Of a DNA stretch of 64,000 nt, positions 51,446 through 61,440 are shown piece by piece (positions within the stretch are counted from its first letter, which is position 1; every line of letters starts with the position of its first letter). The stretch covers positions 16,186,409 to 16,250,408 of the forward strand of contig NC_088864.1 of the NCBI RefSeq assembly GCF_032884065.1, written 5' to 3'. The notes beneath the pieces are model-generated. The model searched no databases, was not told where the DNA came from, and worked only from the letters and a program-made list of their open reading frames with translations. Source of the DNA: Artemia franciscana (Eukaryota > Arthropoda > Branchiopoda > Anostraca > Artemiidae). Made by a program: the position numbers and the translations under genes.

Positions 51446-53054
51446 GAAGAAAGGGGCTGCTCCTTCTTCAACGCCTTGCTCTTTGCACTAAAGTTTGACT
51501 CTTTCTCTCAACTCTACTTTTTAAAACAGTAAAAACTTTAGCGTAAAGAGCAGTGCGTTGAAGAAGGAGCTGCCCCTTTCATATACGGGGTAATTTCTGT
51601 TCGTTTTAAGTTTTAATGTCGCTCCTTACTTTCAGTTAAAAAACTTGTTTTTTTATATTTAATTTCTGAATGTTTTTTAGTTAATCCATGTTTTGATTTC
51701 GGCTCTCCGCAGATGAATAATTAAAGCGAAATTTGCATATTTATTTATTTGGCTAAATGGCTTTCCCATAGTTTTGATCGAATGATTTTGCGAAAAAAGG
51801 AGGGGAAGGAGGCCCAGTTGCTCTCCAATTTTTTGGGTACTTAAAAAGGCAACTAGAACTTTTAGTTTTTACGAACGTTTTTATTAGTAGAAGATATACG
51901 TAACTTATGAATTAGCTCACGTAACAAACTTCTATGTTCGTATGTTTTTATTACGTATATGAGAAGGTTCGCCCACTCGTCAATACTTCGTCAATAACTC
52001 TTTGCATTAAAGCTTAAATTTTGTCCCCTGAATCACAAAGGCCGTAGAATAAATAGTTGAAATTACTAAAAATCCTTTAGCGTAAAGGGTGAGGTATTAG
52101 GAGGAGGTGAACCACTTATACGCGTAATATTTTCTGTTCGTTTTAAGTTTTAATGCTACTCCATACTTCCAGTTGAAATTTTTTTTTCATATTTATTTTT
52201 CATTGTTTTTTTTTAAATAATGCTAGAAAATGCTGCGCCCCCTTTATGGAAATCTTCTTCCCCCATGACAAATTTCTCCATGGAAAATATCCCCCACATA
52301 GCCCCCTCTTCTCAACCCCCCTCCAAACCAAAAAATCCCCCTGAAAACGTCTCTACATTTCCCAATAACCATTAATATATGCAAACACTGGTCAAAATTT
52401 GCAACTTGCAGCCCCTCCCATGGGGACTGTGGGGGAGTAAGTCGTCCCCAAAGACATAGTTATAAGATTTTTCGACTATGCTGAATAAAATGGCTATCTC
52501 AGAATTTTGATCCGACTACTTTGGGAAAAAATGAGCATGGGAGGGGGCCTAGGTGCCCTCCGATTTTTTCGGTCACTTAAAAAGGGCACTAGAACTTTTC
52601 ATTTCCGATCGAATGAGCCCTCTCGCAAAATTCTTGGACCACTGGGTCGATACGATCACCCCTGGGAAAAAGAAAAAAAAAAAAAAAACAATTAAACACG
52701 CATCCGTGATTTGTCTTCTGGCAAAAAATACAAAATTCCACATTTTTGTAGATAGAATCTTGGAACTTGTACAATAGGGTTCTCTAATACGCTGAATCTG
52801 ATGGTGTGATTTTCATTAAGATTCTATGACTTTTAGGGGGTGTTTCACCCTATTTTCTAAAATAGGGCAGATTTTCTCAGGCTCGTAACTTTTGATGGGT
52901 AAGACTAAACTTGATGAAACTTATATATTTAAAATCAGCATTAAAATGCGATTCTTTTGATGTAACTATTGGTATCAAAATTCCGTTTTTAGAGTTTTGG
53001 TTACTATTGAGCCGGGTCGCTCCTTACTACAGTTCGTTACCACGAACTGTTTGA
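51446..53054 (+). mobile_element. Foldback element, copy 7, truncated in the left arm
   Basis: Begins within the left arm at GAAAGGGGCTGCTCCTTCTT, keeps the rest of the hairpin (partner GAAGAAGGAGCTGCCCCTTT) and the whole 3' part to CACGAACTGTTTGA. The arm-tip sequence differs from copy 5 (GGGGCTGCTCCTTCTTCAAC against GAGGCTGCTTCCTCATCAAC), but both arms carry the change. Confidence 0.85.
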
Positions 53055-53111
53055 TTAAATTTCTGTATCACTTTATCAAGGTCAATTTGCACTTCTCTTT
53101 CAATTGCCAAC

Positions 53112-53480
53112 AGTACAAGTAAAGATAATCTTTCTTACCTCGTGGTCTTGCGGCAGTACATCTTCAACCATCGAAGGCAAGAAAAAGATCTTTCGAACGG
53201 CACAGAATTCATAGGAATTCAGAGGAAACACACATTTAACCGCTTTCTACGCCAAAACTTTCCACTAAAATAATGTATCGTTCTAACTTGGTCTTTTGCG
53301 ATTACTACTTTTCAATCTTTATGAAATATCAAATTTTATTTTCAAACTATGAAGTGAAGATAATTTTTCTTACCCCGTGGCGTTGAGGCAGTATATCTTC
53401 AACCATCGAAGGCAAGAAAAAGATCTTTCGAACTGCGCAGAATTCATATAATACACACATTTCAAGCATTTTTCAGCCAA
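53112..53480. repeat. Direct repeat pair with ATCTTCAACCATCGAAGGCA
   Basis: Two copies (about 53112-53255 and 53350-53480) share AAAGATAAT, TTTCTTACC, CGTGG, GCAGTA, ATCTTCAACCATCGAAGGCA, AGAAAAAGATCTTTCGAAC and CAGAATTCAT. On the minus strand each reads KIFFLPSMVEDVLPQDHE (second copy slightly changed) up to a perfect donor context GTAAGAAA, so this might be a duplicated exon. I cannot name the family. Confidence 0.6.
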
Positions 53481-54837
53481 AACAGATGCTCTCTCTAGAA
53501 TGTTTTTAATTTTTAAATCTTCAACTCAGTAAAAGCACTGTAACTCAGACATGCATTGTTCAAAATCGAGCTTATAGTACAAAGCTTACACTGTCCTTGT
53601 TCATTTCGGTTGTACCTATCATTACACATTAGTTGTCCAAAACGTCCTAACTGTTCTCTTCTAGCCTACTTTCAATATCTGAAGGTACAACATAGATAAC
53701 AAAATACAAAACTGTATTTTCGAAAAACTCTAGCGCTGTCTCATATGGAACAATTGTACCCCCACATAATTTCACTGGAGCTTTACGTTGCTGGGGCAAT
53801 TCAGGACCTCTAAAACCATATTTATTAGCTAATTCTGAGCTTTAAGGCAATCATAAAGTATCATATGACACACACAACGTGTAGATTGTTAAAAAAAAAC
53901 TTGTTTTTTTCATGCAATATTTATCTTTAATATCTTGAATATTTAATATCTTTTTTATTTGATTTCAAGGGCTGAAACAAGAGTGACACATGGCAAAATA
54001 CATGGGAAACATATAATTTGGGTTATATATTTACATACTAAGGAGGGGTGTGTGAACTATAGTGTTGCTGCAGTCAAATGTTTTAATTACAATTATCCTA
54101 CATATTATGAGGTAGGTTTAAGACTTGTTTTTGAACATGTTTGTTTCTGAACTACCTCAATTATATACTTGAAAAAAAATTAAGGAGGGGGTAACCTTTT
54201 CTTCTTTTTTTTCATGAAAATACCCAATAAAAAATTATTTTTGAGATCAAGCGATGGGGGCAAATCCAGAAGGAAAATCCCCCCGTGATTGGTGCCACTG
54301 GAACTATTTTCAGTAGCAACAGCATTGTAGTACCATTCAATACTTGGTTTTAGGTTCTGAGCCCTCTGTAGCTCGGAATCCCTTCGGCACTGCCCTACGG
54401 GATAGCCTAGACCAAGTATTAAATAATTGTTTAATCTAGCTTAAAACGTAAAATTAACATACTATAGTCTAATTTAGATATTGAAAACAGTCGAACTTGT
54501 TTCTCACTATAATCTATTTCAAAAACTGGACCTGCTAACAAGAGCAAAGAAGAAGATGACCTATTTCCTTGATGATTAGACTTCAAAGGCGGTATCTTTG
54601 TATAAATATTAATGTGGAAGCACAATGGACCACTATTTTTTGCATTTTTTTACATTAAAAACAAGCTGGGATTAATTTTTAAAAATATCTGGTCGAAGTA
54701 AAGAGTGAATTTGCAGCTTAAAACGAGTGACAATTTTAAAGTTACTTAATGAATCATAGTTTTTCTCCAAATTACTAGGGGACAACTGCCCCTCCCACCT
54801 TTCCCCCCAAAGGACGCCATTGGGTGGGGGGTAAAGT
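53481..54837. other. Unassigned sequence with a weak repeat fragment
   Basis: No gene recognised. Around 53965-54110, GTGACACATGGCAAAATACA, GGGAAACATATAATTTGGGT and a GGAGGGGTGTG stretch resemble part of the 43900 repeat. Confidence 0.4.
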
Positions 54838-55112
54838 ATAGCGGGTCTGTATGCCTAATGTCCTAGGTACAATTATTCTGCATATTATGTATTAAGAATT
54901 GTTTTCTAACTTCACACTATCCAAATACTTTACCCCTCGCCCGCTAATGTGCAGATATATTGCCCAAATTATATATATTTTCATCTATTCTGTCACGTCT
55001 CCTTAACCTTGTCTCACTCTAAGCTGAAAGAAACTAACGGAAAAACCGGATCCCATACCGCGTCAATGAATGAACAACTTAAGCGGTATGGCGTTTGTCA
55101 TACAGGTACCCA
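54838..55112 (-). repeat. ~280-bp dispersed repeat, inverted copy
   Basis: Reverse complement of 43900-44178. Conserved blocks on its own minus strand: CCGCTTAAGTTGTTCATTCA, GTGACAGAATAGATG, GTAAAGTATTTGGATAG, CAGAATAATTGTACCTAGGA. Both copies end in a GTAAA/TTTAC-G-run context that may be terminal repeats. Confidence 0.8.
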
Positions 55113-55912
55113 ACATATTTTTTAGTGTCTAGACCCCGTTGCCTAACTATAGACCCCCCCTAGACCTTTGTGCCACGTATTCAGTTATGGCGATTTTATT
55201 TCAAATGGCTGGATGCCTTCTGAATAACTACTTACAATTTGTTTTAAAGTACACGAGTTGACATTCGTCTAAAAAAATCCATTACAAGACGTTTCAAATT
55301 GTCTCATCATATAATCTCAAAGTGCTGAAATTCAGTGTCAGAAGAATTAATAGACAAAAAAACTACCATTTTCACCCCTGATAGGAAAAGTATGAAATTC
55401 AATGTTACACGGTAGCACGTGTTTTTATCTTATTCTTTTCATCAGTCAACCCCTCGAATTTCACGGTGCTATGGATTTAATTTCCAAAGCCGCTTTTACT
55501 TCTTGTATTTTTAAAAAGAGATTTCCTGTAGAAAACATTTGGCCAGCGCATCTCCTCCGGCCAGGGGTACAACAGACAGTGGACGCTCTGCTTTTGGGGG
55601 GTGGGTAACTGAAGCTGTTAATTACCTACCTCATTGGCATATGGTACTTTGACAAATGCAATTAAACAAGCACTAGGTATAATAAAACACCCATTGGTGA
55701 GCGAGGGTTGAGTGCAAATTATATTAACTAGTTTTAATTATTTAAGACCTATTAATTTATCGTCTGCTTGATATTAAAAGGAAAACATAGTCCTTATGGG
55801 GAAACGAGCTTTAGATTCCCTTGAATTTTTTTATATATAATTAACTTCACTCCTATGTTAGAGAAATTTGTATGAACAAAAGAAAAATTAAGCAAACTTT
55901 TTACGGTTGTAT
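55113..55912. other. Unassigned sequence
   Basis: No gene recognised. The 68-residue plus frame at 55402-55608 has no family signature. Confidence 0.4.
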
Positions 55913-56026
55913 GAAACAGTTAATGGTAAGGAACTGAATGTAAGGAGCGACAGGGCTCAATAGTAACCGAAACTCTAAAAAAACAGAATTTGGATATCAC
56001 TAGATATATCAAAAGAATTGGCTGAT

Positions 56027-56114
<88 letters not shown>

Positions 56115-56512
56115 AGTTTCATTAAATTTAGTTTTACCCATTAAAGGCTACGTGCCTGAAAAAAAACTTCACTGATTCTCGAAAAAGGGGGGAATACCCC
56201 TTAATAGTGAAGAAATCTTCTCAAAAATCAAATCATCAGATTCAGAGTATCAGAGCATCCTACTGTAGAGGAGTCAAACAACCATCTTCAAAAATTTTTA
56301 ACCAAAAGAAAGATCATGGATGCTTCTTTATTTATTCTTTGCCCACGGGTGATCGCATTGAGCCAAAGACCCTAGAATATCTAAAAAGAGCACTTTCACA
56401 CGGAAATTTAGTCTCAGAGTCCTTTTTAAACGGCTAAAAAGATTGAAGGGCATCTAGACCCCCTCCCAAGTCCCCTTTTTACCAAAGTCGTCCGATCAAA
56501 ATGTTATGAAAA
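55913..56512 (-). mobile_element. Foldback element, copy 8, 3' half, with internal (TA)n
   Basis: Reverse orientation. Degenerate terminal palindrome near 55915-55940, then TAAGGAGCGACAGGGCTCAA, TAGTAACCGAAACTCTAAAA. The ATATATA word of the consensus AAATATATAAGTTTCAT has grown to an 83-bp (TA)n array (56030-56112). It continues TCAGATTCAGAGTATCAGAG, GGGTGATCGCATTGAG and CCCCCTCCCAAGTCCCC, ending where Penelope-like sequence starts. Confidence 0.8.
56030..56112. repeat. (TA)n microsatellite inside foldback copy 8
   Basis: About 83 bases of TA at the position of a short ATATATA word in all other copies. Confidence 0.95.
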
Positions 56513-56894
56513 ATTAAGCAAAGAGGAAACGGGTTTTAATTTCGACAAAGCAGTGAACAAAAAATAAAATATAAAAACAAAACTACACTTTAATTAAAAA
56601 AATTTAAATAATCCGAATATTTCAGCCCCACGTCTGGGAGCCTTTCTCAACGGTAATAATATTAAAATTAAATTGGTCTTTTGCCACCCGTAGGCTAGAC
56701 GTAAATAATTTCTTAGACCACACTGCTTTTCCATTTACAAAAAATTAAGCAAAGAGAAAACGGATTTTAGTTTCGACAAAACAGTGAACAAAAATTAAAA
56801 TATAGAAACAAAACTACACTTTAACTAAAAAAAATAAAAATAATGCGAATATTTCAGCCCCACGTCCGGGAGCGTTTCTCAACGGAAAAAAAAA

Positions 56895-57245
56895 TTACAA
56901 ACGACAAAAAAGAAGAAAAGAATGTCCTCCTCTAACTTGATGATAAAAATTATCTCTAAATTTGAAGTAATTAGTATACCTGCTAGTTATTTTAACCAAA
57001 TATAATATAGATTTTATCTCAATACCTGCAGATAATTCTTCTTTCTCATTTTTATGTTCATCAAGTTTTTTTTTGGATAAAACAAATACGGGTTTATCGA
57101 AAGGTATACACGTATTCATTGATTTTATATCAAAACCAAAAAGTCCAGATTCATTTGATATTTCAATATTTTCAAGTTTATCTTTTAAAAATTCCGAGTT
57201 TTTAATATACAAATTTTGAAGATATAATAAAGGTTTAAGTGTCAT
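56895..57245 (-). pseudogene. PLE reverse transcriptase, motif A region, truncated
   Basis: Frame of 116 residues: LFGFDIKSMNTCIPFDKP is motif A (usual form SFDVxSLFTNIPLD, first Asp kept), and YTNYFKFRDNFYHQVRGG matches the YFxFxxxxYxQxxG block just before the AMGSP motif B. The sequence then becomes unrelated (HSFLLFCRL, stop), so motifs B and C are absent. Confidence 0.8.
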
Positions 57246-57850
57246 TGCTACCCATTTTTCGATTTTTTTCTGTTGGCGAGTTCATTGTTGATACTAATAG
57301 GTCTTAGAGGAATACCTGTTTTATGTATTTTTGGCAAGCCATATATTCTTGGGCAGACTGATTCCCTCAGAAGAACTTGTAATACATCTGTGGTGTACTT
57401 GGATTAGTTTTGAGGCCTTCTAAGTCCTTTCTTAATTTTGCTACATACGATTCAGTTTGGTCTGAGTTAGGTTTTTAGTATGTTGAAAGATCGTTTAGAA
57501 TTATTTCTATTTTACTATCATAATCATCTTTTTCTAGGATTACTACCGTATTGCTCTTATCAGCTTTCGTTATTATTGGAGAATCATCTTTTTTAAAATC
57601 TTTCAAAATTTTTGTATCTTTGTTATTAAGATATTCTTGAAAACTGCCAAAAATTTTTTTAAATATTAACGACTTCCAGTATTAAATCATCCACACTACA
57701 AATATCTTTTGAGAACACGTGAATCCCTGTCTGAATCTTTGAAATTATTTCTTCTACCGGTACTTTTTTAGGATTTAGTCCGAATTTTATACCTTTTTCA
57801 AGGTTTTCCTTTTGTTCTTTGGTTAACTCCTTTTTGCTTAAATTAACCAT
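57246..57850 (-). pseudogene. PLE N-terminal region and start of reverse transcriptase
   Basis: Three short frames in order: NLSKKELTKEQKENLEKGIK, ILKDFKKDDSPIITKADKSN then TVVILEKDDYDSKIEIILND, and VCPRIYGLPKIHKTGIPLRP then ISINNELAN. The DK(S/G)xxVVILxKxDY and PRIYGLPKIHKxGxPLRPI patterns are diagnostic of Penelope-like reverse transcriptases. Several stops and frameshifts. Confidence 0.85.
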
Positions 57851-57884
57851 ACATGGTCTTAGGAAATGCTTAGGTTTATATGTT

Positions 57885-59642
57885 GATTAAATAAAAAAAA
57901 CTAATTTTTTTAGCTGAAAGTAAGGAGCGACATTAAAACTTAAAACGAACAGAAATTACTCCGGATATGAAATGAGTTGTCCCCTTCGCAATCCCTCGAT
58001 CTTTACGCTAAAGCTTTTAATTGTTTTAAAAAGTAGAGTTGTGGCAAAGAGTCAAACTTTAGCGTAAAGGGCGAGGTATTGCGAAGGGGACGACTCATTT
58101 CATATCCGGAGTAATTTCTGTTCGTTTTAAGTTTTAATGTCGCTCCTTACTTTCAGCTAAAAAAATTAGTTTTTTTTTATTTAATTTCTGAACGTTTTTG
58201 AATTAATGCGTGTTTGGTTTTGGCTCTCCACACATAAATTATTAAAATGAAATTTGTATATTAATTCTTTTTCTGGCTAAATGGCTTTCTCTTAGTTTTG
58301 ATCAGACGATTTTGAGAAATAAGGGGTGGAGAAGGAGGCCTAGTTGCCCTCCAATTTTTCGGTTACTTAAAAAGGCAACTAGAACTTTTAATTTTTAACG
58401 AACGTTTTTATTAGTAAAAAATATACGTAACTTAAGAATTAACTTACGTAACAAACTTTCATAACCTTATATTTTTATGATGCGTACGAGGGGGTTTTTA
58501 CCCTCCTTAATACCTCGCTCTTTACACTAAATCGTAAGTTTTGTCCCAACTCTTTAAGAATGACCCCTGAATCAGAAAGGCCGTAGAATAAATAGTTGAA
58601 ATTACTAAAAATACTTTAGCATAAAGAGCAAGGTATTTATCTCCTCCTAAATACCTCGCTCTTTGTGCTAAAGTATTTTTAGAACCCCTCATATACGTAA
58701 TTATCTCTGTTCGTTTTAAGTTTCAATGCTACTTTTTCTTTTCATTTGAAAAAACATTTTCATGTTTATTTTTCATTGTTTTCTTATAGTAATGCTAGAG
58801 AATCCTGCGCCCTTGTCATTGAATTTTTCTTCCCCCATGACAGATTCCTCCAAGGAAAGATCCTCCAACATAGCCCCCTCTCCTCAGCCCCACCCCCAAA
58901 CAAAATAAAATCCCCCTGAAAACGTCTGTACACTTCCCAATAACCATTACTATATGTAAACACTGGTCAAAGTTTGTAACTTGCAGCCCCTCCCCCAGGG
59001 ATTGTAGGGGAGTAAGTCATCCCCAAAGAAATATCTATTAAGGTTTTCGACTATGTTGAACAAAATGGCTATCTCAAAATTTTGATCTGTTGACTTTGGG
59101 GAAAAAATGAGCGTGGGAGGGGGCCTAGATGCCCTCCAATTTTTTTGGTCACTTAAAAAGGGCACTAGAACTTTTCATTTCCGTTAGAATGAGCCCTCTT
59201 GCGACATTCTAGGACCACCTGGTCGATACGATGACCCCTGGGGAAAAGAAAAAAAACAAAAAAACAAACAAACAAACAAATAAACACGCACCCGTGATTG
59301 TCTTCTGGCAAAAAATACAAAATTCCACATTTTTGTAGGTAGGAGCTTGAAACTTCTACAGTAGGGTTCTCTGATACGCTGAATCTGATGGTGTCATTTT
59401 CGTTAAGATCCTACGACTTTTAGGGGGTGTTTCCCCCTATTTTCCTAAATAAGACAAATTTTCTCAGGCTCGTAACTTTTGATGGGTAAGACTAAACTTG
59501 ATGAAACTTATATATTTAAAATCAGCATTAAAATGCGATTCTTTTTATGTAGCTATTGATATCAAAATTCAAGTTTTTAGAGTTTTGGTTACTATTGAGC
59601 CGGGTCGCTCCTTACTACAGTTCGTTACCACGAACTGTTTGA
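57885..59642 (+). mobile_element. Foldback element, copy 9, full length, nested in the PLE
   Basis: 1.76 kb with both ends (GATTAAATAAAAAAAACTAA and CACGAACTGTTTGA). The hairpin spans 57888-58195; both arms carry private variants (CTCCGGATATGAAATGAG and its complement). A second hairpin lies at 58608-58678 (CTTTAGCATAAAGAGCAAGG). It splits the PLE coding region and inserts in the opposite orientation, so it is younger than the PLE. No ORF. Confidence 0.9.
57888..58195. repeat. Long hairpin of foldback copy 9
   Basis: Arms of about 130 bases around a loop with AATTGTTTTAAAAAGTAGAG. The arms match nearly throughout, including ACTCCGGATATGAAATGAGT and CCCCTTCGCAAT. The homologous hairpin of copy 2 has different tip sequence. 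Confidence 0.9.
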
Positions 59643-59644
59643 TA

Positions 59645-60115
59645 TATTTTATTTTTCATATTCCCTTTTTAATTGCAAAAATTGTTGGTTTAACCTTTCC
59701 CTCAATAAACTCAAAACATGTTCAAAAGAATTTTTGGAAATTGATATAATTTATTAGAAATCATACGCATTAAGAACCGCAAAAAATATTAAAAATATAT
59801 ATATATTTCTTTTACAACTTGTGATCTCTGGAAACGTTTATCTTTCAACACATGGTCTATATTTAGTAAATTTACCTTTCTCGTGTGATTAGTCTCATTA
59901 TATGTATTTAAATGATTCTTGAAACGAAACGATTTTGGAATAATTTTACTTACTTTACACTTTTCTAAAAACTTTTGTTGTGTAATTATATTGGCATGTT
60001 TTTTTTTGCTAAATTCAAAAATATTAAAGTTGAATTGGTGTTTTGCCACCTGTAGGCTAGACGTGAATAATTTCTTAGACCACACTGCTTTTCTATTTAC
60101 GAAAAATTAAGCAAA
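59645..60115 (-). pseudogene. PLE N-terminal fragment
   Basis: Minus frame HANIITQQKFLEKCKVSKII, PKSFRFKNHLNTYNE. The FLxxCxxxxxIPKxxRxK pattern fits the N-terminal part of Penelope-like proteins. The preceding WSKKLFTSSLQVAKHQFNFN part is repeated at about 56650-56735 as part of the terminal block. It ends where the foldback element interrupts. Confidence 0.65.
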
Positions 60116-60262
60116 GAAAAAACGGGTTTTAATTTCGACAAAGCAGTGAACAAAAAATAAAATATAAAACAAAACTACACTTTAACTAAAAAAAAATTAA
60201 AATAATCTGAATATTTCAGCCCCCGTCTGGGAGCCTTTCTCAACGGAAAAAAAGTTACAAAC

Positions 60263-60872
60263 GACAAAAAAGAAAAAATGTTTTTAAAAAAATAACAAAA
60301 AAAGAAAAAAAACCGACAACTAAACACACACAAAAAACAATAAATAAGTAAGAACAACTCACATTATAAACAAAATTTCCAGCACTAATGGTAATAATTT
60401 AAGACAACACCAAAGCAAACGTTTATGATGAAACCATGGGTTCCTTTTCTCTGCAAAATCCGGTGTATAAATAGGAATCTATTAAAGGTGAAAATTTTAA
60501 CAAAACAAAAGAAGGTCACCCAACACCAGGTCCTCCACCCCTAAATAAATCTTACAGGTTAATGAAACAAATTTATGAATAATAACTTGAATGGATTTTT
60601 TCATTTGCTAGTTTAGCTGCAGTCCGTTGACTTTTCACAGCATTGACCTTACTTTGACTTTCGTTCGCAAGGACAATTATCAGGACAATCACGTAAATCA
60701 CTACTCGTTGAAGTTTTTAACTGGTCTTTAATTAAACTATTTTAAATTGAATTTATCTTAAAATCCTCTTCATCTCTATTAATACTAACACCACCATAGA
60801 TAATCCTTTTTGTTTCTATAATTTCTCTGAAGTTTTGTACAAGTCCTAGACATATCAACAATTTTTGTCTGA
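60263..60872. other. Unassigned sequence
   Basis: No gene recognised. Starts with A-rich sequence at the PLE border. Confidence 0.4.
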
Positions 60873-61092
60873 TCAAACAGTTCGTGGTAACGAACTGTAG
60901 TAAGGAGCGATCCGGCTCAATAGTAACAAAAACTAAAAAAAATGAATTTTGATATCAATAGCTACATCAAAAGAATCGCATTTTTGCCTTATTTAGGAAA
61001 ATAGGGGGAAACACCCCCTAAAAGTCGTAGGAACGAAAATGACACCATCAGATTCAGTGTATCAGAGAACCCTACTGTAGAAGTTTCAAGCT
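60873..61092 (-). mobile_element. Foldback element, copy 10, cut by the RTE-like insertion
   Basis: Reverse orientation: TCAAACAGTTCGTGGTAACG, TAAGGAGCGATCCGGCTCAA, then GTTTCCCCCTATTTTCC and CCTACTGTAGAAGTTTCAAG in complement. It stops at GTTTCAAGCT, the point where the retrotransposon tail begins. The rest of this copy should lie right of the window. Confidence 0.85.
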
Positions 61093-61107
61093 TTGACTTA
61101 ACTTGAC

Positions 61108-61440
61108 TTAAGGCTCCTGCCGCATGGGGTGCGGCGTAGAGAGCTTCGCAACTTGACTTCTCCAGGCGGACCGGTCTGCTGCTAAATGAGGCGCCTCGTC
61201 GACAGCAATGTTGGCCATCACCAAGAAGTTGTCGAGGCTGTCTTTCCACCTTGTCCGAGGTCTGCCCCTCGGGCGAGACCAGCCATGGGCTTTTGGGTCG
61301 AAGTCGTACACTATTCGGGCTGGCGTTGATGTCGGCATTCGTAGGAGGTGTCCGAACCATCTGAGAGACCTCTGCGCTATCTGGACGGAGAATGGCACCT
61401 GGGAGGTGAGAGTAAGCAACCTTGCGTTGCTAACAAAATC
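61108..61440 (-). pseudogene. C-terminal region of the RTE-like element
   Basis: Continues the reverse transcriptase protein in another frame: DDFVSNARLLTLTSQVP, RSLRWFGHLLRMP, RPRGRPRTRWKDSLDNFL, and HPMRQEP with a TAA stop at 61108. The RWxGHxLRM and GRPRxRW patterns are the usual end of this class of LINE protein. The 312-base frame has no natural start of its own. Confidence 0.85.

Larger units (their letters stand above)
56513..60262 (-). mobile_element. Penelope-like element (PLE), broken, with nested foldback copy
   Basis: Minus strand. A terminal block with AAAAATTAAGCAAAGA, GTTTTAATTTCGACAAAGCA, CAGCCCC(A)CGTC(T/C)GGGAG and CTTTCTCAACGG occurs three times (about 56513-56660, 56740-56890, 60100-60260), as in the partly tandem LTR-like structure of Penelope elements. 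Coding remains lie in between: an N-terminal part (59789-60110), [foldback copy 9 inserted], a further N-terminal part and the reverse transcriptase (56895-57850). The RT stops after FYHQVRGG and joins the terminal block, so the rest of the RT and any GIY-YIG endonuclease are missing. Confidence 0.8.

Noticed and set aside
54355..54410. GC-rich GCTCGGAATCCCTTCGGCAC stretch considered as a small RNA gene or SINE head
   Set aside because: No convincing fold, promoter boxes or second copy in the window.
47105..59642. Regularly repeated hairpins considered as a CRISPR-like array
   Set aside because: Units are 1.2-1.8 kb, irregularly spaced, in both orientations and nested in other elements in a eukaryotic genome.
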